This document shows, one piece after another, positions 8,339-15,384 of a stretch of 64,000 nt of DNA (positions within the stretch are counted from its first letter, which is position 1; each line of letters starts with the position of its first letter). The DNA lies in the NCBI RefSeq assembly GCF_015751785.1, contig NZ_JADOTY010000001.1:6200001-6264000 (forward strand), given 5' to 3'. The notes under the pieces are model-generated. The model ran no database searches and was not told the origin of the DNA. It worked only from the letters and a program-made list of their open reading frames with translations. The translations under genes were made by a program, and so were the position numbers. The stretch comes from Micromonospora vinacea. Its GTDB lineage: Bacteria; Actinomycetota; Actinomycetes; Mycobacteriales; Micromonosporaceae.

Positions 8339-8354
8339 TCGTACACCTGTTCTA
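8339..8354. promoter_or_regulatory. LexA (SOS) box-like operator
   Basis: TCGTAC-ACCT-GTTCTA matches the actinobacterial SOS box TCGAAC-N4-GTTCGA at 10 of 12 fixed positions and ends 11 bp before the start of the DUF222/HNH gene. It overlaps a TANNNT -10 element (TAGTGT, 8353-8358), where LexA would block transcription. In mycobacteria, related 13E12-family genes are known LexA targets. Confidence 0.6.
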
Positions 8355-8364
8355 GTGTCGGGGC

Positions 8365-9618
8365 ATGCTCGAGGAGTTGGCGTTTGCAGACGACGCGGTC
8401 GCCGCGTGTGTCGACGCTGCTGCCTGGGCCCTCCCGGAACAGGACCTGATCGCCGCACTCGACGCCGTGCACCGCTTGGAGCAGCGGCTCGCCGCCGTCA
8501 AACTCGCTCTGGTCCGCGAGGTCGACGGCCGCGGCACCGCCCGCACCCAGGGAGCCTCCTGCACCGCGGTCTGGCTCCGCGAACGACTGCGCCTCACCAT
8601 CCCCGCCGCCCGCCGCCTGATCGACCTCGCCACCGCCCTCGACACCGGCAACCCGGGGATACGACAAGCGTTGGCTGACGGCGCCATCAGCCTGGACCAG
8701 GCCCGGGTCATCGCCGACACCGCCACCACCGTCCAGGCCACCGCCGACGCCGAGACCGCCGACAAGGCGGTCGGTGTGCTCGTCGGCTGGGCCGCACAGT
8801 TCGACCCCACCCACCTCCGCAAACTCGGCACCCGCATCCTCGACCACGTCGCCCCCGACATCGCCGAAACCGCCGCCCAAGCCGCCCTCGACGCCGAAGC
8901 ACGCCGCGCCACCCACGACCGCCACCACCTCACCCTGTCCGAGCAGACCGACGGCCGACTCCGACTCACCGGCACCCTCGACGCCGAAACCGCCGGCCTG
9001 CTCCGCGCCGCCATCGACCCACTGACCACCCCGTCCGGACCGGACGACACCCGATCCCCCGGACAACGCCGCCACGACGCCCTCACCGACATCTGCCGAC
9101 TCACCCTCCGCACCGGCCAACTGCCCGACAGCGGCGGCGACCCCGCCCAGATCGTCGTCACCACCACCTACGACGAACTAACCCGACAGCTCAGCAGCGG
9201 CACCCTCGACACCGGCCTCAACCTCACCCCGGACACCGTGCGTCGACTCGCCTGCGACGCCACCATCCTGCCCGCCGTCCTCGGCGGCACCGGCCAGGTC
9301 CTCGACGTCGGTCGACAACGCCGCCTCATCACCGGGCCGCTGCGCCGCGCCCTGGTGCTTCGCGACCGCGGCTGCACGTTCCCCGGCTGCGACCGCCCAC
9401 CGCGCTGGTGCGACGCCCACCACATCCACCACTGGGCCGACGGCGGCACCACCAGCCTGACAAACGCCGTGCTGCTCTGTGGCCACCACCATCGGCACGT
9501 CCACCAGACCGACTGGGTCGTCCGGCTCGGCGACGACGGACATCCGGAGTTCATTCCACCCGCCTGGCTCGACCCCGAACAGCTCCCCCGCCGCAACCAC
9601 TACCACCGACGAACATAG
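8365..9618 (+). CDS. DUF222 / HNH endonuclease (13E12 repeat family)
   Basis: 417 residues. The N-terminal two thirds are the DUF222 domain, seen in the V-H-R-L-E-Q-R-L-A-A-V-K-L-A-L-V-R-E opening and the A-A-R-R-L-I-D-L-A core. The C-terminal ~90 residues form an HNH nuclease: C-T-F-P-G-C-D-R-P-P-R-W-C, then D-A-H-H-I-x-H-W and the G-H-H-H-R-x-V-H closing motif, with paired Cys suited to zinc. The cellular role of this multicopy actinobacterial family is unknown; a DNA-damage or mobile-DNA role is often suggested. The ATG lies 6 nt after a TAGTGT -10, so the mRNA may be leaderless, with an SOS-like box across the promoter. Confidence 0.9.
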   Translation: MLEELAFADDAVAACVDAAAWALPEQDLIAALDAVHRLEQRLAAVKLALVREVDGRGTARTQGASCTAVWLRERLRLTIPAARRLIDLATALDTGNPGIRQALADGAISLDQARVIADTATTVQATADAETADKAVGVLVGWAAQFDPTHLRKLGTRILDHVAPDIAETAAQAALDAEARRATHDRHHLTLSEQTDGRLRLTGTLDAETAGLLRAAIDPLTTPSGPDDTRSPGQRRHDALTDICRLTLRTGQLPDSGGDPAQIVVTTTYDELTRQLSSGTLDTGLNLTPDTVRRLACDATILPAVLGGTGQVLDVGRQRRLITGPLRRALVLRDRGCTFPGCDRPPRWCDAHHIHHWADGGTTSLTNAVLLCGHHHRHVHQTDWVVRLGDDGHPEFIPPAWLDPEQLPRRNHYHRRT

Positions 9619-9718
9619 GAGCAGCCAGCAGCCAATCCGTCGGAGACATCGCCGCTGGGCAGTGGCGCTGTCGCGAATCCGGGAGATCGCGGTAAGGCCG
9701 GCTGGAGATCTGGCGACC

Positions 9719-10555
9719 CTATTGCCTCAGGAAGGTGGCCACCGCCCGACGGAAGTCGTGCGGATTCTCGACCCACGGAAGGTGGCCGGCCCCGGTGAGG
9801 CTCACCCGCTGGCTGTTGGCCAACGCGCGGTGCAGCGAGTCGACGGCCCAGCGGGGCCGGATGTCCTCGGTGCCGTCGATGATCAGCACGGGCAGGTCGA
9901 GCGCTCGGCACTGCGCGGCCATGTCGGATCTGCTGAGCTCTTGCTTGACCTCGGCGTTGACGGCCTGGCTGCAGTCGTGGTTGATGCCCAGCCACGGCGT
10001 GGCCATGCGATCGGCGTGATGCAGTGCCGCACCGTGGTCGGCGAAGTCGGCCGACCATTGCAGCACCGCCCATTCACGTTCCTCTGCGGGGGTGCGGTCG
10101 CGCGCGCTGAGGGCCTCCCATCGGTCCAGATGAGGCCCGAGCCGCAGCCTCAGATTCCGCTTGTAGTGCGGGTGCCAGCCGCGATCGGGATCAATGCCGG
10201 TCCCGGACACGTAGATCAGATGGCTGACCCGTTCGGGGTGTTCGATGGCGTACCGCAATGCCAGGTGTGCACCCCACGAATGGCCCAACAGGGCCGTCCG
10301 TGGCCCGGCCAACTGGTCCCATACCGCGTCGAGATCGGCCACGAAGCGGGCGATGCCGTACGGTCCGCGCCGCTGCGAGCGCCCACAACCGCGCTGATCC
10401 CACCGGATGGTGCGGGCATGCTGCTCGAGCAGCCGGGTTACCGGGGCGAGATAGTCCCAGAGACCCGGACCTCCGTGACAGAGCACCAGAGGCGGCCCGG
10501 CGCCGGCCTGTTCCGCCCACAGGCGGCAGTCGTCGTCGCGCACGCGCAAGTCCAC
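9719..10555 (-). CDS. Alpha/beta hydrolase, proline iminopeptidase-like
   Basis: 278 residues with a full alpha/beta hydrolase signature: oxyanion motif H-G-G-P-G near residue 28, R-W-D-Q-R-G-C-G-R-S as in prolyl aminopeptidases, nucleophile elbow G-H-S-W-G, and a late G-A-G-H-L-P-W carrying the catalytic His. The acid is probably in I-D-G-T-E-D. This fits peptidase family S33, but substrate is unproven. No export signal. It is divergent from the ABC transporter gene, 72 bp apart, whose promoter looks MerR-regulated; the pair may respond together (inference). Confidence 0.85.
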   Translation of the reverse strand: MDLRVRDDDCRLWAEQAGAGPPLVLCHGGPGLWDYLAPVTRLLEQHARTIRWDQRGCGRSQRRGPYGIARFVADLDAVWDQLAGPRTALLGHSWGAHLALRYAIEHPERVSHLIYVSGTGIDPDRGWHPHYKRNLRLRLGPHLDRWEALSARDRTPAEEREWAVLQWSADFADHGAALHHADRMATPWLGINHDCSQAVNAEVKQELSRSDMAAQCRALDLPVLIIDGTEDIRPRWAVDSLHRALANSQRVSLTGAGHLPWVENPHDFRRAVATFLRQ

Positions 10556-10577
10556 ATCGCCAGTATCGCGTGGCGAC

Positions 10578-10608
10578 TTGACCTCAAGCTCGGGTTAGGT
10601 CCTAGCCT
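10578..10608 (+). promoter_or_regulatory. MerR-type promoter with 19-bp spacer
   Basis: TTGACC (-35, 10578-10583) and TAGCCT (-10, 10603-10608) are separated by 19 bp, the over-long spacing diagnostic of MerR-family activator promoters. The spacer holds a dyad, ACCT...AGGT (10581-10600). It drives the ABC transporter at 10628. No MerR gene is within the window. Confidence 0.6.
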
Positions 10609-10627
10609 CCGGTATCGGAGGTTACGC

Positions 10628-12520
10628 ATGAGCATGGAAGTTACGGCGTGGATGTCCTTGCACCACGCGATGAACGCGCAGGATGAGCGACCGCTGTCCC
10701 GCGCCACCTTGAAGCGGATCGCGCAGTTCGCACGGCCACACCGCGCCCTGATCGTCAGGTTCCTGTTGTTGAGTGTGGTGACGGCGGTTCTCACTGTGGC
10801 GGCGCCCGTTCTCGCCGGTCGGGTGGTCGACGCGATCGTCGACGGCGCCGACAGCGGCGTGGTGATCCGGTTGGCCGTACTGATCGCCGTGATCGCCCTC
10901 GCCGAGGCCGGGCTGGGGCTGGTCACGCGGTTCCTCTCCGCCAGCATCGGTGAGGGGCTGATCGTCCAACTGCGGACGGCTGTCTTCGACCACGTCCAGC
11001 GCATGCCGGTGGCGTTCTTCACGCGTACCCGCACGGGTGCGCTGGTCAGCCGCCTGAACAACGACGTGATCGGTGCGCAGCGGGCCTTCAGCGACACCCT
11101 GTCGAGTGTGGTCGGCAACGCCGTCACGCTGATGCTGACGTTGGCCGTGATGCTCACCTTCTCCTGGCAGATCACGCTGCTGGCGCTCGTCCTGCTGCCC
11201 ATCTTCGTTCTCCCGGCCCGCCGGATGGGTTCGAGGCTCGCTCAGTTGCAGCGGGAAGCGGCCGAGCACAACGCGGCCATGAGCACGCGGATGACGGAAC
11301 GGTTCTCCGCACCCGGCGCCACGCTGGTCAAGCTGTACGGGCGGCCGGCCGAGGAGTCCGCCGAGTTCGCGGCGCGGGCACGTCGGGTCCGGGACATCGG
11401 CATCCGTGCGGCGATGCTGCAGTGGGTCTTCATCACCGCGCTCACGGTCGTCGGCTCGCTGGCGCTGGCCCTGGTCTACGGGCTCGGTGGTCTCTACGCC
11501 CTGCGGGGCAGCCTCGACGCCGGGACGGTGGTCGCCCTCGCGCTGCTCCTGTCGCGTCTCTACGCACCGTTGACCTCGTTGGCCAGCGCTCGGGTCGAGG
11601 TGATGAGCGCACTGGTGAGCTTCGAGCGGGTGTTCGAGGTCCTCGACCTCAAGCCGCTGATCCTCGACAAGCCGGACGCTCGCCCTCTTCCGGAAGGGCC
11701 GGTCGCTGTCGAGTTCGAGGGGGTCCGGTTCGGCTACCCCTCGGCGGACAAGGTGTCGCTCGCGTCCCTGGAGGACGTGGCGAAGCTCGATACGCGCGGC
11801 GGCGAGGAGGTGCTGCACGGGGTGTCGTTCCGCGCCGAGGCGGGGCAGATGGTGGCGCTCGTCGGCTCCTCCGGTGCGGGCAAGTCGACGATCGCGCAGC
11901 TCGTGCCGCGTCTGTACGACGTCGAGGACGGCGCGGTGAAGCTCGCCGACGTCGACGTACGTGAGCTGTCCGCCGAGTCGATCCGGACCGCGTTGGGTGT
12001 GGTGACCCAGGACGGGCACCTGTTCCACGAGAGCATCCGCGCCAACCTGGCGTTCGCCCAGCCCGACGCGACCGAGGACGAGATGTGGGAGGTGCTCCAG
12101 CGGGCCCGACTCGACGACCTGATCCGCAGCCTTCCCGATGGGCTGGACACCGTCGTCGGCGAGCGCGGATACCGCCTGTCCGGTGGGGAACGGCAACGGC
12201 TCACCATCGCGCGACTGCTGCTGGCCCGTCCGCGCGTGGTCATCCTCGACGAAGCCACCGCGCATCTCGACTCCACCTCGGAGGCGGCGGTGCAGGACGC
12301 CCTCGCCGAGGCGTTGACCGGCCGGACGAGCGTGGTCATCGCGCACCGGCTCTCCACCATCCGGGCGGCCGACCAGATCCTCGTCGTGGAGGCCGGGCGC
12401 ATCGTCGAACGCGGGCGACACAATGACCTGCTCGCGGCGGGCGGCCGCTACCACGAGTTGTACCGCACCCAGTTCGCCCAGGAGAAGCCGACGGTCCAGG
12501 AGCAACGCGTCGCCATATAA
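10628..12520 (+). CDS. ABC transporter half-molecule exporter (permease fused to ATPase)
   Basis: 630 residues. The start ATG 10628 follows GGAGG at 10617-10621. An ABC type-1 exporter membrane domain with about six helices occupies roughly residues 30-330 (for example the L-I-V-R-F-L-L-L-S-V-V and V-G-S-L-A-L-A-L-V-Y segments). The ATPase follows: Walker A G-S-S-G-A-G-K-S-T near 414, signature L-S-G-G-E-R-Q-R-L near 517, Walker B V-V-I-L-D-E-A near 536 and the His switch in I-A-H-R-L-S-T. It would work as a homodimer exporting a drug, lipid or peptide; the cargo is unknown. A MerR-type promoter upstream suggests inducible drug efflux. Confidence 0.92.
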   Translation: MSMEVTAWMSLHHAMNAQDERPLSRATLKRIAQFARPHRALIVRFLLLSVVTAVLTVAAPVLAGRVVDAIVDGADSGVVIRLAVLIAVIALAEAGLGLVTRFLSASIGEGLIVQLRTAVFDHVQRMPVAFFTRTRTGALVSRLNNDVIGAQRAFSDTLSSVVGNAVTLMLTLAVMLTFSWQITLLALVLLPIFVLPARRMGSRLAQLQREAAEHNAAMSTRMTERFSAPGATLVKLYGRPAEESAEFAARARRVRDIGIRAAMLQWVFITALTVVGSLALALVYGLGGLYALRGSLDAGTVVALALLLSRLYAPLTSLASARVEVMSALVSFERVFEVLDLKPLILDKPDARPLPEGPVAVEFEGVRFGYPSADKVSLASLEDVAKLDTRGGEEVLHGVSFRAEAGQMVALVGSSGAGKSTIAQLVPRLYDVEDGAVKLADVDVRELSAESIRTALGVVTQDGHLFHESIRANLAFAQPDATEDEMWEVLQRARLDDLIRSLPDGLDTVVGERGYRLSGGERQRLTIARLLLARPRVVILDEATAHLDSTSEAAVQDALAEALTGRTSVVIAHRLSTIRAADQILVVEAGRIVERGRHNDLLAAGGRYHELYRTQFAQEKPTVQEQRVAI

Positions 12521-12523
12521 CGC

Positions 12524-12568
12524 ACGCGGTGGTCGGTCCGCCCAGGAAGGACGGTCCGACCACCGCGT
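12524..12568. terminator. Stem-loop terminator after ABC transporter
   Basis: A perfect 13-bp stem (12524-12536 with 12556-12568) and a 19-nt loop begin 4 bp after the transporter stop. Confidence 0.8.
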
Positions 12569-12582
12569 CACAACGCGCCGCC

Positions 12583-12612
12583 GCCCACCCCCGTGGAAGC
12601 ACCGGGGTGGGC
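12583..12612. terminator. Stem-loop terminator after PepSY gene (reverse strand)
   Basis: The stem GCCCACCCC (12583-12591) with GGGGTGGGC (12604-12612) lies 12 bp past the stop of the leftward PepSY gene. Together with 12524-12568 it insulates the convergent pair. Confidence 0.7.
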
Positions 12613-12623
12613 AGCGACGGCGG

Positions 12624-13184
12624 TCAGTCGTTGTCGTCGTCGTCCTTGTCGTCGGCATCGTTGTCGTCGTTGTCATCGTCGTCGACCGGCTCCTGCTCGG
12701 CCTTGACCACGGAGCCGTTGTCCCGGTCGACGTCCACCTCGTGCTCGGTGTCGCCCGCGACGATCTCGACGCTCCACACCGGTCGGCCGTTTTCCTGCTC
12801 GGCTTCGACCTCGACGATCTGACCACCACCGGCCTTGGCGAGCGCGATCTCACCGGCGCGCTTCTCGTCGACCGCGCTGCCCGCTGGCGAGGTGCCCGCC
12901 GACGGCGTACCCGATGGGGTGCCTGCCGACGGCGTGCCGCTGCCGCCCGGCGCGGTGCTGGTGGCGCTGCCGCCCGGCGCGGTGCTGGTGGCGCTGCCGC
13001 CCGGCGCGGTGCTGGTGGCGCTGCCGTCCGGCGCGTCCGTGGCCGTCGGGGCGACGGTCGCCGCGGCGAGTGCCGTGCCGCCGGTCCGCGAGTCGTTCGC
13101 GGCGTTGACGCCCAGCGCGACCCCGGCCACCGCCAGCACCGCCGAACCGCCGACCGTCGCCAGAAGCAGATTGGTGCGCTTCAT
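12624..13184 (-). CDS. PepSY-domain secreted protein with acidic tail
   Basis: 186 residues. A signal peptide or N-terminal anchor (residues 7-29) is followed by a low-complexity linker containing three G-S-A-T-S-T-A-P-G repeats. One PepSY domain follows (A-V-D-E-K-R-A-G-E-I-A-L-A-K-A through W-S-V-E-I-V to D-R-D-N-G-S-V-V-K). The last ~20 residues are nearly all Asp and Asn. PepSY proteins are secreted modulators, often next to two-component systems; the acidic tail could bind calcium or other cations (inference). The upstream region carries an 11-bp-spaced TTAACC/TTAGCG pair (13272-13288) that could be a response-regulator site. Confidence 0.8.
   Translation of the reverse strand: MKRTNLLLATVGGSAVLAVAGVALGVNAANDSRTGGTALAAATVAPTATDAPDGSATSTAPGGSATSTAPGGSATSTAPGGSGTPSAGTPSGTPSAGTSPAGSAVDEKRAGEIALAKAGGGQIVEVEAEQENGRPVWSVEIVAGDTEHEVDVDRDNGSVVKAEQEPVDDDDNDDNDADDKDDDDND
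12952..13032. repeat. Three in-frame 27-bp tandem repeats
   Basis: Three consecutive 27-bp units (12952-12978, 12979-13005, 13006-13032; the last with one change) encode the nine-residue G-S-A-T-S-T-A-P-G repeat in the PepSY protein linker. Copy number probably varies between strains. Confidence 0.85.
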
Positions 13185-13335
13185 CGTGGTGTCTACCTTT
13201 CCTCGGATGTCAACTCCTTGGTTGTCGGCTCCGAGGATCCGCTGAACTGGGATAGCACCGCGCTGTCCGAACGCTAAGGCCGGGTTAAGCCGGCGGTGGT
13301 GTCGACCCTGCGGCCGGGCCCTCGGCCTGGGCTGG

Positions 13336-13815
13336 TCAGAGCGCCATCTTCATGAAGACGTCGGCGCGGGCGTACGGCGGCAGCGGGATCTGATCCGGAC
13401 TCACGTGCTGGAAACCGGTGGTCTCGTAGAGGTGCACCGCGTTCGCGAGCCTGGTGTTGCTGCCCAGGAACAGGGTGGTCGCGCCGAGCTCGCGGGCGCG
13501 CGCGATCGCCGCCTCGATGAGCTGGCGGCCGATGCCCCGGCCGCGCACCGTCGGGAGCACCGTCATCTTCGACAGTTCGAAGACGTCGTCCGAGCTGCGG
13601 ACCAGGGCGACACAGCCGATGATCTCCTCACCGTCGCGGACGATCAGCACGTCGCCACCCGGGCCGACGATGGCGGTGAACGGGTCGTTGAGCGTCTTGC
13701 GGTCCGACTCCTCAATGGTGAAGAAGTGGGAGATCCATTCTTCGTTCAGCGTCCGGAAGGCCTCGGCCTCCGCAGTGGTCGTCATGGACGTGATGGTCAG
13801 CGTGCTCGGCTTCAT
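13336..13815 (-). CDS. GNAT-family N-acetyltransferase
   Basis: 159 residues. The GNAT acetyl-CoA-binding loop is clear: L-S-K-M-T-V-L-P-T-V-R-G-R-G-I-G-R-Q-L, with the R-G-x-G-I-G pyrophosphate motif, followed by A-R-E-L-G-A-T-T-L-F-L and the late Y-E-T-T-G-F. The acceptor is unknown. It is divergent from a LysR regulator that begins 71 bp away, the usual arrangement for a regulator and its target. Confidence 0.88.
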   Translation of the reverse strand: MKPSTLTITSMTTTAEAEAFRTLNEEWISHFFTIEESDRKTLNDPFTAIVGPGGDVLIVRDGEEIIGCVALVRSSDDVFELSKMTVLPTVRGRGIGRQLIEAAIARARELGATTLFLGSNTRLANAVHLYETTGFQHVSPDQIPLPPYARADVFMKMAL

Positions 13816-13841
13816 GGTTGGATTCTCCGGCCACCGCTATT

Positions 13842-13863
13842 CGAACGTCCAGTATCTTGTTCG
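13842..13863. promoter_or_regulatory. Candidate LysR operator, CGAAC-N12-GTTCG
   Basis: A 5-bp inverted repeat (13842-13846 and 13859-13863) lies between the divergent GNAT and LysR genes. The spacing suits a LysR-type dimer contact, but the arms are short. Confidence 0.35.
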
Positions 13864-13885
13864 GGGCCATCCGTATCCTAGAGAT

Positions 13886-14767
13886 ATGGAACCCGAGTTG
13901 CGCCACCTGCGCTACTTCGTCGCGGTCGCCGAGGAGCTCCATTTCGGCCGGGCCGCGGTGCGGCTGCGGATGGCCCAGCCGCCGCTGTCACAGCAGATCC
14001 GCCAGCTCGAGGCGATGATCGGCACGCCGCTGTTCGTTCGTACCTCCCGGTCGGTGGCGCTGACGCCCGCGGGCGAGGCGTATCTGGACCGGTGCCGGCG
14101 GGTGCTGGCCACCGTGGCCGACGACGTGCACGAGGCGGGTCGGATCGGGCGCGGGGAGCAGGGGCGCTTCGACATCGGTTTCGTCAGTTCGGCGATTCAA
14201 CTCGGGCTGGCTGGGCCGATCCGTCGATTCCGCGAGCGCCATCCGGCCGTCCACCTACGCCTGCACGAGGCGTACACGGCGCACATCGTCGACCGGTTGT
14301 TGAACGGCGAGGTCGATCTCGGCGTGGTTCGGGACGCGGACGACCGCGACGACCTGGTCGGCACCACGTTCGCCACCGAGTCCTTCGTCGCCGTCCTGCC
14401 GGCCGATCATCCGCACGCCGGAGACCTCGCGATCGACGCCGCGGTGCTGCGCGACGACCCGTTCGTCTTCTTCCCCCGGGTGGCCGGCGAGCGGGCCTAC
14501 CAGCGCAATCTTCGGCCGTGCCTGGAAGCCGGCTACACACCGAACATCGTCCAGGACGCCACCAGTTGGGCCACAGTGGCGCATCTGGTCGCGGCCGGAC
14601 TCGGGGTGACGATCGCCCCGGCGAGCATCTCCGCCGTGGTGCCCGCTTCGGTGGGAGTGCTGCCGTTGACCGGCACCGAGGCCACCACCGAGGTGCAGAT
14701 CCTGCGCCGCCGACAGGACGACCGGATCACCTCGACGGGCTTCGAGGCCGCGGGGCCGGCTTCCTGA
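13886..14767 (+). CDS. LysR-family transcriptional regulator
   Basis: 293 residues. The N-terminal winged HTH is typical: L-R-H-L-R-Y-F-V-A-V-A-E-E-L-H-F-G-R-A-A, then L-S-Q-Q-I-R-Q-L-E and L-F-V-R-T-S-R-S-V-A-L-T-P-A-G. The effector-binding periplasmic-type fold follows from about residue 90. The E-L-H-F-G-R-A-A form resembles the BenM/CatM/CbnR subgroup, so an aromatic or organic-acid ligand is possible. ATG 13886 lies 6 nt after TATCCT (13874-13879), suggesting a leaderless transcript. It probably controls the divergent acetyltransferase and itself. Confidence 0.9.
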   Translation: MEPELRHLRYFVAVAEELHFGRAAVRLRMAQPPLSQQIRQLEAMIGTPLFVRTSRSVALTPAGEAYLDRCRRVLATVADDVHEAGRIGRGEQGRFDIGFVSSAIQLGLAGPIRRFRERHPAVHLRLHEAYTAHIVDRLLNGEVDLGVVRDADDRDDLVGTTFATESFVAVLPADHPHAGDLAIDAAVLRDDPFVFFPRVAGERAYQRNLRPCLEAGYTPNIVQDATSWATVAHLVAAGLGVTIAPASISAVVPASVGVLPLTGTEATTEVQILRRRQDDRITSTGFEAAGPAS

Positions 14768-14801
14768 GCTGCCCGCTGCGCCACCTGCCGTATCGGCACG
14801 G

Positions 14802-15356
14802 TTAGCCGCGCCGGTTGAGTTCGGCTTCCAGCCGCTGGACGAGCGTCTTGCGGTCCTTGCTGGCGCGCTCGTTACGCAACGCGGTCTTGAGCTGTCGCGT
14901 GTCGAGGCCACGGACCAGCTTGGCCGCCTCCGCGACCGACATCTCCGACATCCGTCCGGCGGTGGTGGCGTCCCGACGCGCGCGTTTGGCCGGCCCGGTG
15001 TTGGCGACGTACTGCTTGCCGGATCGGGACGCTTCGCGCTTCTTCGTGTCGGTCGCGCGCTTCTGGTTCTCCGACATCTCCTCCCAGGCCTTCTTGGGCA
15101 GGTAGCGACTCGTCGTGCCGCCCTTGCGCGCCCGGGTGTCACCCTCTTTCGTCTGCCATTTCTCGTTGCCCCAGCGCTGGAGAGACTTCTGCCGCTCGTC
15201 CTTTTCGCCCAGGAATCCGCCGCCGCGCTTCTTGTACTCCTGAGTGACCAGCTGCGACTTGCGTGCCGACCACTGTCCCGGTCGGCCGCCCTTGTCGGAG
15301 GCCTTGACCTCTTCCTTGATCTGCTCTCTGAGCTCGGGTTTCGTGTACCGCGCCAT
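14802..15356 (-). CDS. DUF5872 protein, highly basic
   Basis: 184 residues, rich in Lys and Arg. The N-terminal half has the DUF5872 pattern: Y-T-K-P-E-L-R-E-Q-I-K-E-E-V-K, K-G-G-R-P-G-Q-W-S-A-R-K-S-Q, then G-G-G-F and K-S-L-Q-R-W-G-N-E-K-W-Q-T. That domain occurs in scattered bacteria and large DNA viruses and has no known role. The C-terminal half contains S-V-A-E-A-A-K-L-V-R-G-L-D-T-R-Q-L-K-T-A-L and a basic helix. A nucleic-acid-binding role is a guess from charge only. It is convergent with LysR and follows the two-component pair by 28 bp on the same strand. Confidence 0.8.
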   Translation of the reverse strand: MARYTKPELREQIKEEVKASDKGGRPGQWSARKSQLVTQEYKKRGGGFLGEKDERQKSLQRWGNEKWQTKEGDTRARKGGTTSRYLPKKAWEEMSENQKRATDTKKREASRSGKQYVANTGPAKRARRDATTAGRMSEMSVAEAAKLVRGLDTRQLKTALRNERASKDRKTLVQRLEAELNRRG

Positions 15357-15384
15357 GACTGGCAGCTACCCGGCACCGCAGCGC

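Noticed and set aside
10606..10621. Hairpin CCTCCG-GTAT-CGGAGG covering the ABC transporter ribosome-binding site
   Set aside because: With the MerR-type -10 at 10603-10608, transcription would start near 10615, so the left arm is not in the mRNA and the hairpin cannot form.
10622..12853. 743-residue reverse-strand open frame opposite the ABC transporter
   Set aside because: Low-complexity Arg/Gly/Asp composition is typical of an antisense shadow; the forward frame has complete transporter motifs.
12952..13032. Three 27-bp repeats as a CRISPR-like array
   Set aside because: Units are contiguous without spacers, in frame, and encode a protein linker; no cas genes are present.
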